From contig NZ_CANNBM010000001.1 of NCBI RefSeq assembly GCF_947502895.1, forward strand, positions 1,364,001 to 1,428,000: a stretch of DNA of 64,000 nt, read 5' to 3'. The position numbers and the translations under genes were made by a program. Below the pieces are notes generated by a model, which ran no database searches, had not been told where the DNA came from, and saw nothing but the letters and a program-made list of their open reading frames with translations. The DNA comes from an uncultured Sulfitobacter sp. GTDB lineage: Bacteria; Pseudomonadota; Alphaproteobacteria; Rhodobacterales; Rhodobacteraceae. Shown here piece after piece: positions 41,470 to 49,696 of this stretch (position 1 is its first letter; every line of letters starts with the position of its first letter).

Positions 41470-43713
41470 TCAGGAATCTGGTGGCATTTGTATTGCCGGA
41501 TTTTGAAGAAGTTGTTCTAGCGTACTGCGCGCAGCGCGGCTCTCCTCCAGTGCCTGGTCTGCCCGACCCAGTGGACCCAAATCAAGATCATCAATGGTTG
41601 GTCGCGCTTGAACCAGCGTCGTGACAGGACCAAAGTCAGGTGCGTCATCGGGGATTAAATCACGCCATTCATCTGAAAGCCATGCTGCTTGTGCCGCCTG
41701 CTCAATAGCATCATTTGCGGCAAACAGTTCGGACGCTTCTCGATAGGAGCCAGCCATTTCTTTTGCTTGCGCCAATAAAAGCGCAGCCTGAGGATCATCG
41801 ATACCAATTAGAGCAGCCTGCGCTTGAAAAGGCTGCCGTAATCCCAAAGCGGCCCGTGCGGCGAGGATTTGACGTGCTGGAGTACGGGGCCTATCGGGGA
41901 CTGTTTCCAGCATTTGTTGTACTTGTGCCGCGAAACCTAAATCCATCATGCGAGATGCAAGCAGTAGCTTTGTTTGCTTTGGCAAGGCGGCAATCGTAGC
42001 GTCGGATTGAGCGAAAACATGCTCCAGAAACTGGAAGTCCCCTGCCTTTTTTCCCAGCTGGCCGAGAAGTACTTTTGTGAGATCGGTTGTGGCTTGGGGG
42101 GAAAGTGAGGGGGACAGATCACTAAGCGATTCAAACGCTTCAGTGAAACGCTCGGATTGTCCAAGCGCGATGACTTGAGTTTGGCGTAGCGTATTGCCTA
42201 ATGGCGTCCCGCGCAGTTCTTGGACGTATGCTTCGACCAATGTCGCTGTTTCATTCGAAAGAGGTTCGTCACGCGCCAATTTTCCTCTGACAAGTTTGAC
42301 CAATGCATCGGGAGACTGTGTGGTGTTTGTGTCGATCACCTCTTCCAAAAAAGCCTCAGCGGGTTCACCAGCGTCAATTGCCAGTTCCGCCTGCGCCATG
42401 ACGCCATCAGGCGTCAGTGGATCGGGTAAACGCTCAACACTGCGCATGGCTGCTGCCGCCGCTTCTGAATCACCATATTGCAATAGGCGGTCGCTGAGCG
42501 CGGGTGCAATTATCTGCCTTAGATGTTTTGGCATTTTGTTCAACGCCCGCAGCGCCGCGTTGGTATCGATTACAGCGTCGCTTGGAACTTTTTGAAAACT
42601 AAGGCTCGCCCAGAGCGCAATATCGCTCTCGCAATCAGCATATTGCCCAAGCGTGTTGCGCCCAGTAACTGCACCTTTTTCCAGAATTTGGGCAATGACG
42701 GCCAGCTCAGGATGATCTTTTTCCAATGTCGGATTCAGTCGAAGAATAGCATGGGCTTCAGCGCCAAATCCGAAGTAAATATAAAGTTGTGCCAGCTTTT
42801 TTGCGGCTGACAGATCGAGTTTGTCTCGCGCATCCATCAATGCATTGCGCGCCGGCCCAATCTGCGAAGAAAAGCTCTCTTCCTCGCCCCATATGTGCAC
42901 AGAAAGAAGATCGCTTTGCGGACATACTGTACCTGCGGTTGTTGCGTCGACACGTGACGTCGACGTTGCGTTGGGAAAATCGAGACTACTGGTCACGCGC
43001 ATGTTTTGCGTTGGGGTTTCGATGATTTCGGGAAGGGATTGCGGCTGTAGCGTTGATGACTCACTGTTATTTCGCGATGTTACCGCAGACGGTTCTGGTG
43101 CACGGTAGCTATTTTCCAGAAGTCCTGCGCTTGCCGCACTGGCAACCTCTTTGATCAAGGCATTTTTCGTTTCCATAAGCAGGTCGGAACGGCTTGCCTC
43201 TTTCGGGTCAGCTGTGGTTTGCGCCGCTGATTCCTTATCTGATGCCGAAACCGCAAAAGGAGAATTACCTCCGATCCACGGGAGCGCTATACCAGTAGTC
43301 GCCCTGGTTCTTGAACGTGGCTCTTGCAGCGGCTTTTGCAGCGCAGGTGCTGCCAGCGCTGTTCCTGCATCGGCAACATCAATCACCAGCAGTTGGCCAC
43401 TGCGAAATGCGGTGGCGTCACAATTACAGACCAGTTTTAGAGTTAGGACACCCCCATTAGCGGTCATCCCCGAGATCCGATTCCGCTGCATTCTGACGAA
43501 GACATCGGCGGTGTTAAAACTGCCCGTGAAACCGGGAAGGGTCAGCACAACACCTTGCGACGTCTGCTTTGCTTCCCACGATTGAGAAGTCGGTACGGGA
43601 ATCGCAAGCCGACTGAATGTAGGGTGGTCACCTGACCGAATGGGCAGCTGTTGTGCCTGCGCCGTGACTGCAGACATCGCCAGCATGAGCGACATGATCC
43701 AAGTAAACTTCAT
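41470..43713 (-). CDS. Unknown exported 747-aa protein coupled to motA
   Basis: Start ATG 43713 overlaps the motA stop (ATGA) and opens a signal peptide (MKFTWIMSLMLAMSAVTAQAQ). Residues about 25-130 form a beta-rich domain (GVVLTLPGFTGSFNTADVFVRM, LTLKLVCNC). A Ser/Thr/Glu-rich linker follows, to about 270. The rest (about 290-740) is alpha-helical with TPR- or Sel1-like helix pairs (LAQLYIYFGFGAEAHAIL, MAQAELAIDAGEPAEAFLEEV, LLLAQAKEMAGSYREASELFA). It is probably periplasmic. I recognise no named family. Sinorhizobium has a periplasmic motor protein, MotC, encoded near motA, but size and sequence do not obviously match. A role in the stator or motor is inferred from coupling. Confidence 0.75.
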   Translation of the reverse strand: MKFTWIMSLMLAMSAVTAQAQQLPIRSGDHPTFSRLAIPVPTSQSWEAKQTSQGVVLTLPGFTGSFNTADVFVRMQRNRISGMTANGGVLTLKLVCNCDATAFRSGQLLVIDVADAGTALAAPALQKPLQEPRSRTRATTGIALPWIGGNSPFAVSASDKESAAQTTADPKEASRSDLLMETKNALIKEVASAASAGLLENSYRAPEPSAVTSRNNSESSTLQPQSLPEIIETPTQNMRVTSSLDFPNATSTSRVDATTAGTVCPQSDLLSVHIWGEEESFSSQIGPARNALMDARDKLDLSAAKKLAQLYIYFGFGAEAHAILRLNPTLEKDHPELAVIAQILEKGAVTGRNTLGQYADCESDIALWASLSFQKVPSDAVIDTNAALRALNKMPKHLRQIIAPALSDRLLQYGDSEAAAAAMRSVERLPDPLTPDGVMAQAELAIDAGEPAEAFLEEVIDTNTTQSPDALVKLVRGKLARDEPLSNETATLVEAYVQELRGTPLGNTLRQTQVIALGQSERFTEAFESLSDLSPSLSPQATTDLTKVLLGQLGKKAGDFQFLEHVFAQSDATIAALPKQTKLLLASRMMDLGFAAQVQQMLETVPDRPRTPARQILAARAALGLRQPFQAQAALIGIDDPQAALLLAQAKEMAGSYREASELFAANDAIEQAAQAAWLSDEWRDLIPDDAPDFGPVTTLVQARPTIDDLDLGPLGRADQALEESRAARSTLEQLLQNPAIQMPPDS

Positions 43714-44579
43714 GCCGCGTTCTGCTTGAGCGCTTTCAGCGCTTCTTCCAGGTCCCCATAGCTGGGGCGGCAATGGGATGGCGTGTTCTGACGTCCTACC
43801 TCTATGCAGATATTTGTTGCGTGATTGTGCAAGTTTGCAACCAGCACTTCGCGGATCAGTTGGTAAAAGTTCGCCTCGTCCTTTGTGACATCACTGACTT
43901 TTGCAGCAAACGGACCGACGAAACCGTAGGCAAGAAAAACGCCAAGGAATGTGCCGACAAGCGCGCCACCAATCAATTTGCCGAGTACTTCTGGCGGCTG
44001 GTCAATCTGGCCCATTGTTTTGATGATCCCTAGAACAGCCGCAACAATGCCAAGAGCGGGCAGACCATCTGCGATAACCTGAAGAGCATGGCTTGAGTGC
44101 ATCGCATGCTCACGGTTCGCGTCCATGCGTTTGTCCAGCACCTCTTCTACCTGATGCGGATCATCATAGTTCATAGAGGCCGAACGCATGGTGTCGCATA
44201 TCAAAGCAATTGCTTCTTTATCCTTCAGGATCTTGGGATAGCGCGTGAAGATCGAGGACCCCTCGGGGTTTTCAATATGCTCTTCCACGGCGACAGGGTT
44301 TTGGCGCGCGAGGCGGATCAATTCGAACAGCATGCAAAGCAGATCTTGATAGTCCGAGTGCTTCCACTTCGGCCCTTTGAACACCTTTGCCATATCTTTG
44401 AGGGTATGTTTGATCGCCGACCCGTCATTGCTGATGAAGAAAGCACCGGCTGCTGCGCCGCAAATCATCATCATCTCGAAAGGCAACGCTTTGAGGATAA
44501 TCCCCATCTTGCCCCCAGCGAGCAGATAGCCGCCAAAAACCATGACCATAATAGTGATAATGCCAATTATACCGAACAT
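43710..44579 (-). CDS. motA: Flagellar stator protein MotA
   Basis: 289 aa from ATG 44579; a TTG at 44591 is less likely. Starts MFGIIGIITIMVMVFGGYLLAGGK. Four membrane helices; the large cytoplasmic loop has EEHIENPEGSSIFTRYPKI, and later LPALGIVAAVLGIIKTMGQI and KLIGGALVGTFLGVFLAYGFVGPFA are diagnostic. It forms the ion channel with MotB, encoded separately at 55.4 kb. The 66 bp before it hold no clear signal. Confidence 0.95.
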   Translation of the reverse strand: MFGIIGIITIMVMVFGGYLLAGGKMGIILKALPFEMMMICGAAAGAFFISNDGSAIKHTLKDMAKVFKGPKWKHSDYQDLLCMLFELIRLARQNPVAVEEHIENPEGSSIFTRYPKILKDKEAIALICDTMRSASMNYDDPHQVEEVLDKRMDANREHAMHSSHALQVIADGLPALGIVAAVLGIIKTMGQIDQPPEVLGKLIGGALVGTFLGVFLAYGFVGPFAAKVSDVTKDEANFYQLIREVLVANLHNHATNICIEVGRQNTPSHCRPSYGDLEEALKALKQNAA

Positions 44580-44645
44580 GTCAGTCCCCAATTACCTATT
44601 TGTGGCAGTCTCGCAGGTGCTGGTTAAAGAACCCTCTGCAGCGCT

Positions 44646-45308
44646 TTATGTTTTTGGTGCAGTCGCGTTTCTACCCGCTAGAATGACACTGATTGAGTAT
44701 GCAACCTGCGGCGAAAGCCCCGCCATAACTTGAGCGGCAACATCGGGCCGCATACGCCCTAGAAAACCAGCAGCAAAATTTGGCTCCATCTCTTCGAACA
44801 AGGCGGCGGCGTCTTTAGGTTTCATGCTTTCGTAGACAGAGGTCAGTCGGAGAATATCTTTTTCAGAGGCTTCATCCGCAAGGGAAAGTGTTGCCCGAAG
44901 CGCCTGTTCAGTTTCGGTAAGTGATTGCAGGCGTTTTTGTATTTCCTCGTCTGCGACGGTCAATGCTCGCATACGCATCTCTAATTGCTTCTCACGTTCT
45001 AGAACCTGCGCTTCACGCTCGGTCAGCGCGTGGATCAGTCCTGAAATCTCGCCCGTGCTTGATATTGCAGCACTGGCCAAGGGACCATCTTCCGTTGGTG
45101 AAGCAGCCACCGGTTTATCTGAATTATCTTCAGTGGGTTTTGGTACGGCGGCCATTGGTGTTGTCGGCAGCTGCGATTCTTGTGCAAGCGCACTGCTTGC
45201 GCTGGTTATAACCCGCAAGGATGCAGAGCCGAGCAGCAAAGCGGCTATTATCATGACAGAGCCGCGACCCGCAGGTGCAACCATCTTTCTGAATGCGGAG
45301 AGAATCAT
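44646..45308 (-). CDS. MotE-like motor protein with MgtE-N-type domain
   Basis: 220 aa. N-terminal signal or membrane helix (SVMIIAALLLGSASLRVI), a Pro/Thr/Ser linker (to about 85), a coiled coil (REAQVLEREKQLEMRMRAL through LTETEQALRATLSL) and a C-terminal helical repeat of the MgtE-N/FliG-like kind (VYESMKPKDAAALFEEMEPN, FLGRMRPDVAAQVMAGLSP). MotE in Sinorhizobium is a chaperone for MotC. It overlaps the upstream 138-aa gene by four bases and is followed by motA. Confidence 0.8.
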   Translation of the reverse strand: MILSAFRKMVAPAGRGSVMIIAALLLGSASLRVITSASSALAQESQLPTTPMAAVPKPTEDNSDKPVAASPTEDGPLASAAISSTGEISGLIHALTEREAQVLEREKQLEMRMRALTVADEEIQKRLQSLTETEQALRATLSLADEASEKDILRLTSVYESMKPKDAAALFEEMEPNFAAGFLGRMRPDVAAQVMAGLSPQVAYSISVILAGRNATAPKT

Positions 45309-45721
45309 GCTGCGTCTCCTGTAGTGGCGGCTGCTGCACGACGTGCAAACAAGGGGGCAGCAGGACTTGGCGGTGCTGCCGCAGGTGCTGGCTCGGCAAC
45401 TGGTGGGGGCGGAGGTGCTTCGGCTGCGGGCTGTGTAGGAATGTCGTGTAATGACGCCATTTGCAGCTCCAGTCTGCGGGACATATCTTCGGCCCGTTTT
45501 GTCAAGTCAGTCAGCGTCTGGGCAGAGCCAGCCGCCGTCTGTTGCGCCGCTGCCAAAGTGCGGTTCAGATCGTCGACCTGCGCGGAAAGAACCGCCACAG
45601 CACCGCCCACACCTTTTTCCAGATCGTTGAAACGGTTCAGGCGACGGCCCAGCACAAAGCAGTAAACCCCCGCTCCAATCGCGCCTGCGGCCAATAAAAT
45701 ATCAGCAATCAAGTCCATCAC
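45305..45721 (-). CDS. Small membrane coiled-coil protein of the motor operon
   Basis: 138 aa (or 137 from the second Met). One N-terminal membrane helix (LIADILLAAGAIGAGVYCFVLGRRL), a coiled coil (about 30-90: VLSAQVDDLNRTLAAAQQTA...TKRAEDMSRRLELQM), and a Pro/Ala-rich tail. It lies 7 bp after fliL and overlaps motE, so it is very likely a flagellar motor component. Related small proteins occur in alphaproteobacterial fla loci (possibly DUF6468, not confirmed). Confidence 0.7.
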   Translation of the reverse strand: MMDLIADILLAAGAIGAGVYCFVLGRRLNRFNDLEKGVGGAVAVLSAQVDDLNRTLAAAQQTAAGSAQTLTDLTKRAEDMSRRLELQMASLHDIPTQPAAEAPPPPPVAEPAPAAAPPSPAAPLFARRAAAATTGDAA

Positions 45722-45728
45722 GTGCTCC

Positions 45729-46220
45729 TTAAGTCAGTACAAATTCCATGATCAAAAAATCGTTGACCCGATCCTGGCCTGTCACGACCTGAACGCGGCG
45801 CAGCATCTGTGCGCGCAGTCGTGTCAGGGCCGCCTGATCTTCCAGATCAGCGATTTCCAATGCGCCCAGATAGCTGTTGAGAACATCAACAACCCGCGGG
45901 AGCAGTTTTGTCACATCTTCTTCATAGCTTTTCGGGACCTCCAATTGCGCACGGAAGCGAAGCAACCGCCGCTCGGGCTGCGAATCGACAGAAATGACCA
46001 TTGGCTCTACCTCGACGAACGCGATATCGCCAAAGGGGTCCGCCACTTCCTTTTTTTCTTCGGCCACCTTTTTTTCGCCATCGCCGCCGAGAATCATCCC
46101 TGACCATGTGGCATAAAACCCGCCACCCCCACCGGCCAAAGCCAGCACGAGCCCAAGGATCATAGGCATTTTCGACTTTTTGGGTGTCTCCCCCTCGGGG
46201 GCGGTATCTTCTTCTGCCAT
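45729..46220 (-). CDS. fliL: Flagellar basal body-associated protein FliL
   Basis: 163 aa. N-terminal cytoplasmic tail, one membrane helix (MPMILGLVLALAGGGGGFYATW), then a periplasmic domain ending RRVQVVTGQDRVNDFLIMEFVLT, the FliL C-terminal pattern. FliL supports torque at the stator. It heads fliL-138aa-motE-motA-747aa and diverges from fliF. A paralog sits at 36.4-36.9 kb. Confidence 0.92.
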   Translation of the reverse strand: MAEEDTAPEGETPKKSKMPMILGLVLALAGGGGGFYATWSGMILGGDGEKKVAEEKKEVADPFGDIAFVEVEPMVISVDSQPERRLLRFRAQLEVPKSYEEDVTKLLPRVVDVLNSYLGALEIADLEDQAALTRLRAQMLRRVQVVTGQDRVNDFLIMEFVLT

Positions 46221-46266
46221 GGTGTCTCCAACCTCTGCTATGCCAAACGATATAGACGCGATTGCA

Positions 46267-46281
46267 CTAACGGGTTGTTAA
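46267..46281. promoter_or_regulatory. CtrA-box-like pair between fliL and fliF
   Basis: CTAA-CGGGTTG-TTAA, half-sites 7 bp apart with one mismatch to TTAA-N7-TTAA, in the 123-bp divergent fliL/fliF region. CtrA controls early flagellar operons such as fliF in Caulobacter, which makes this the most plausible of the set. Confidence 0.4.
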
Positions 46282-46343
46282 GCTCGTTCGGTCATTTGTC
46301 ATCGTTGAAGCCAGACAGAACGTCTGGTGTGACGGAGGCAATT

Positions 46344-47960
46344 GTGCAGCAATACCTGAATGTCTGGATGAAGCTTGGACTCAAGCGACAACTGATCGTA
46401 ATCGCCGCAACAGGCGCGATGTTTTTTGCGATTCTTGCAATGGCGCGGATGACGACCGCTCCCAGTATGACGCTGCTCTACGCAGGGTTGGAGAGTAGCG
46501 CCGCCGGTGATGTTGTCCGCTCGCTAGAGCAAAGGGGCGTGGTGTTTGACGTACGCGGCGGGTCCATTTTTGTGGATAGCAAGCAGCGTGACCAGCTGCG
46601 GCTGACCTTGGCGAGTGAGGGACTGCCTGCCAACGGAAACAGGGGATACGAGTTGCTGGATCAGCTGACTGGATTCGGCACAACCAGTCAAATGTTCGAT
46701 GCCGCCTATTGGCGCGCAAAAGAAGGAGAGCTGGCACGAACCATTGTGGCAAGCCCTGCTATTGCAATGGCACGGGTCCACATCGCCAGCACGGGGTCCA
46801 ATCCGTTCCAACGCGGCGTCACGCCCAAAGCGTCTGTATCACTTACTCCGAATGGGGGCGGCATTTCGCCTGCACAGGGTAAAGCTGTGCGTTTCCTTGT
46901 AGCTTCCGCGGTTGCGGGTCTTGCGCCAGAGGATGTTGCTGTGATCGATGCCAACGGCTCTCTCATTGGTGCGACTGAGGATGCGACCCCGGCAGTCGGG
47001 GGGGATGATAAATCAAAAACACTCAAGGACCGGGTACAACGGCTGCTGGAGGCGCGTGTTGGGTTTGGGAATGCCATCGTTGAAGTGAGCGTTGATACTG
47101 TGACTGAAAGCGAATCGGTTCGCGAGCGCAGCTTTGATCCCGAAGGCCGTGTCGCCATTAGCAGTGATACCGAAGAACGCACAAACACTGCCGAGGGCAC
47201 GGGTGGTGGTGATGTTACCGTTGCCAGTAATCTGCCTGACCAAGATGGTGCAGGCGGGGATAAATCATCCTCCCAGAACTCCGAGACGCGCGAGCGGATC
47301 AATTACGAAGTGTCCGAAACCGAGCGTGAGATTATTCGTGCACCCGGGGCGGTCAAACGATTGTCTGTCGCGGTACTCGTAAACGAGACAACGGTTTTGA
47401 ATGACGTGGGTGAGCCTGTATCACAGCCCCGCGACCCCGCCGAAATGGACGCGCTGCGAGAGCTTGTGTCGTCTGCTGTTGGCTTTAACGCAGAGCGTGG
47501 AGACATTATCACGTTGAAATCAATGGCATTACAGAGTGTAGCACCTTCTGGAACCGAGGCGAGCACGTCGCTGATGAGCCAGTTTGACCTTGATCTGCTG
47601 TCCGCCATTCAAATGTTGGTGTTGGCGGTCGTGACCCTAATTTTGGGCTTGTTTGTGATCCGCCCTGTATTGACGCGCCAACCGACGGAAGTGCCTGCAT
47701 TGGCCGCACCTGAAACCGCATTTGCCAGCGCCCCGGATCAGGCTGTGGGGCAACAACAAGGCCAGTTGCCCGCAGTATTCGAAGCGGAAGACATGGGGGG
47801 CGGTCAATCTGTCGGGAGCTTTAATTCATCCGGCAACCTGCCTGATGTAACAACATCAGAAGATCCTGTAGACCGCCTGCGCAATATGATCGGTGAGCGT
47901 CAGGAAGAGACTGTAGAAATCTTGCGCGGCTGGCTTGAAGATAAGGAGGAAAAAGTATGA
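46344..47960 (+). CDS. fliF: Flagellar MS-ring protein FliF
   Basis: 538 aa from GTG 46344, five bases after GGAGG (46334-46338); the open frame extends to 46275 but without a start signal. Two membrane helices (about 17-36 and 435-455: MLVLAVVTLILGLFVIRPVL) flank the periplasmic ring-building domains (LYAGLESSAAGDVVRSLEQ, ELLDQLTGFGTTSQMFDAAYWRAKEGEL, ARVHIA). The C-terminal tail ends VEILRGWLED, the usual FliG-binding end. So a FliG partner is expected although none is encoded here. It overlaps fliH by four bases. Confidence 0.94.
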   Translation: MQQYLNVWMKLGLKRQLIVIAATGAMFFAILAMARMTTAPSMTLLYAGLESSAAGDVVRSLEQRGVVFDVRGGSIFVDSKQRDQLRLTLASEGLPANGNRGYELLDQLTGFGTTSQMFDAAYWRAKEGELARTIVASPAIAMARVHIASTGSNPFQRGVTPKASVSLTPNGGGISPAQGKAVRFLVASAVAGLAPEDVAVIDANGSLIGATEDATPAVGGDDKSKTLKDRVQRLLEARVGFGNAIVEVSVDTVTESESVRERSFDPEGRVAISSDTEERTNTAEGTGGGDVTVASNLPDQDGAGGDKSSSQNSETRERINYEVSETEREIIRAPGAVKRLSVAVLVNETTVLNDVGEPVSQPRDPAEMDALRELVSSAVGFNAERGDIITLKSMALQSVAPSGTEASTSLMSQFDLDLLSAIQMLVLAVVTLILGLFVIRPVLTRQPTEVPALAAPETAFASAPDQAVGQQQGQLPAVFEAEDMGGGQSVGSFNSSGNLPDVTTSEDPVDRLRNMIGERQEETVEILRGWLEDKEEKV

Positions 47961-48562
47961 CCTCTATTGCCCACCGCTATGCAGACTTTGGTCCGCTAGA
48001 CCAAAACGGACAAATGGCTGACCCTGTCCCGCTGGAGCGGGTGGAGGATCAGAAACTGGCCGCGTTTGAAGAGGGGTATCAAGCGGGCTGGACGGACGCT
48101 GAAAAGAATCATGCCGCCGAACAAAAGAACATCGGAGAGGAGTTCTTGCACACGCTGCGCGATCTTTCCTTCACCTACCAAGAGGCGCTATCGCGTCTAA
48201 ATCGTGGTCTCAAACCAATGTTCGAGCAGATGATGACAACTCTGCTGCCCCAAACGGCCAGTGCTGCATTGCGGGCTCATGTGATTGAGCAGTTGGTACA
48301 GCTTGCCGCCACCCAGACCGAGGCCAAGATCGTTCTGCGGGTTTCAGAAAGCAATGTTCACATGCTTGAGGATTTGCTGGAAGGGGTCGAGCTGAAGGTA
48401 CCCGTATCGCTGACCGCTGATTCTTCGCTGAGCCCACACCAACTGTTTGTGACACTCGACACGTTAGAGCGTGAAATAAACCTCGACGGGGTTTGTCAGG
48501 AAATCACAAAAGCGATGAATGCATTTAACTTCCACAGCCAGACGGAGCACCCTGATGCCTGA
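47957..48562 (+). CDS. fliH: FliH-like flagellar assembly protein
   Basis: 201 aa, ATGA overlap with fliF. N-terminal charged helical part with AAFEEGYQAGWTDAEKN (the FliH-type 'GYxxG' helix), middle coiled coil, and C-terminal domain with ALRAHVIEQLVQLAATQTEAKIVLRVSE. FliH regulates the FliI ATPase and links it to the C ring. Sequence is divergent but order fliF-fliH-fliN fits. Confidence 0.82.
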   Translation: MTSIAHRYADFGPLDQNGQMADPVPLERVEDQKLAAFEEGYQAGWTDAEKNHAAEQKNIGEEFLHTLRDLSFTYQEALSRLNRGLKPMFEQMMTTLLPQTASAALRAHVIEQLVQLAATQTEAKIVLRVSESNVHMLEDLLEGVELKVPVSLTADSSLSPHQLFVTLDTLEREINLDGVCQEITKAMNAFNFHSQTEHPDA

Positions 48563-48839
48563 TCAAACCACCCTTGCAACCGATAGCTCAAACCCGTTCA
48601 CCTCTGTCCCGATCGAAGTGACGGTCTGCGTTGGGAAAGCACGTCCCTTGGTGCGTGATCTGGTGATGTTGGGCGAGAATGCTGTTCTGACGCTCGACCG
48701 GCGCGTGGATGACCCCGTGGAACTCTACGTCGGCGATCGGTTAATCGCACGGGGGACACTAGAGGAGGCAGAGGGTGATGCCAGCGGTCAGCTGATGGTG
48801 CGCCTGACCGAAGTTGTCGATATGCAAAAGGGCATCTGA
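48555..48839 (+). CDS. fliN: Flagellar motor switch protein FliN
   Basis: 94 aa from ATG 48555, within the end of fliH. It is the minimal SpoA/FliN domain: FTSVPIEVTVCVGKARPLVRDLV, LTLDRRVDDPVELYVGDRLIARG and a closing VRLTEVVD. It lines the bottom of the C ring and anchors FliH. No fliM gene precedes it, which is unusual. The fliP start overlaps its stop (TGATG). Confidence 0.93.
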   Translation: MPDQTTLATDSSNPFTSVPIEVTVCVGKARPLVRDLVMLGENAVLTLDRRVDDPVELYVGDRLIARGTLEEAEGDASGQLMVRLTEVVDMQKGI

Positions 48840-49570
48840 TGCGGCATTTCCTGCCGTTCTGCCTCATAGCGGTTCTGCTGCTCTTGCCCCAAGGGGCAAG
48901 CGCCCAAGACCTGTCGATCTCTCTGGGTGACGAGGGGTCGATTTCTGCACGGACAGTCCAGCTTTTTGCGCTGATCACTGTGCTCAGCCTTGCACCCGGG
49001 CTTGCGATTATGGTGACGTGCTTTCCGTTCCTCGTGACGGTTCTGTCGATCTTGCGCCAGGCTATCGGGCTGCAACAATCACCGCCCAATATGCTGATTG
49101 TTAGTCTCGCATTATTCCTGACCTATTTCATTATGGAGCCTGTCTTTAGCGCTGCTTGGATCAACGGGATTGGGCCGCTGACCCGCGAAGAAATCGATGT
49201 AGAACAAGCGTTTTTGCGCACTTTAGAGCCTTTTCGTATCTTTATGGCCGCACGTCTGGATCCTGATACTTTCTTTGCGATGGCGGAACTTAGACCGGAT
49301 ACAATAGCGGCAGAGCCTACGCCGGATGCGCCCCTGTCTATATTGGTGCCCAGTTTTATGCTGTCAGAAATTTCGCGTGCGTTTCAAATCGGGTTTCTGA
49401 TCTATTTGCCTTTCCTGATCATCGACCTCGTTGTGGCTGCCATCTTGATGTCGATGGGTATGATGATGGTCCCACCAGCGGTTGTTTCGCTTCCATTCAA
49501 GCTTGCCTTTTTTGTAGTGGCGGACGGTTGGGCACTCATCGCCGGCAGCTTGGTGCGGAGCTATTTTTAA
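48839..49570 (+). CDS. fliP: Flagellar export gate protein FliP
   Basis: 243 aa with signal peptide MRHFLPFCLIAVLLLLPQGASA. Diagnostic segments: LPLVTVLSILRQAIG-like FLVTVLSILRQAIGLQQSPPN, then AFQIGFLIYLPFLIIDLVVA and SMGMMMVPPAVVSLPFKLAFF. It nucleates the FliPQR gate. The next 126 bp hold no other gene. Confidence 0.95.
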   Translation: MRHFLPFCLIAVLLLLPQGASAQDLSISLGDEGSISARTVQLFALITVLSLAPGLAIMVTCFPFLVTVLSILRQAIGLQQSPPNMLIVSLALFLTYFIMEPVFSAAWINGIGPLTREEIDVEQAFLRTLEPFRIFMAARLDPDTFFAMAELRPDTIAAEPTPDAPLSILVPSFMLSEISRAFQIGFLIYLPFLIIDLVVAAILMSMGMMMVPPAVVSLPFKLAFFVVADGWALIAGSLVRSYF

Positions 49571-49696
49571 GTAAACACGCCAATAACACTTCATTCATTT
49601 TCTGCATTTTGCTGCGTGGCATTAACCGCCCGCTTACTGCGTTGTTTTACCACAGTCCTATGTTGTCAGGGGTGGCATCGTTATCGGAGTGGGTTG

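Noticed and set aside
41481..41500. Sigma-54-like -24/-12 pattern (TGGCAT-N5-TTGCC) on the plus strand
   Set aside because: It falls inside the end of the 747-aa minus-strand gene, points to no plus-strand gene, and is explained by coding sequence.
41325..41624. Plus-strand 99-aa open frame with a hydrophobic stretch in the flhA upstream gap
   Set aside because: More than half of it is antisense to the 747-aa gene, and no convincing ribosome binding site or family resemblance is seen.
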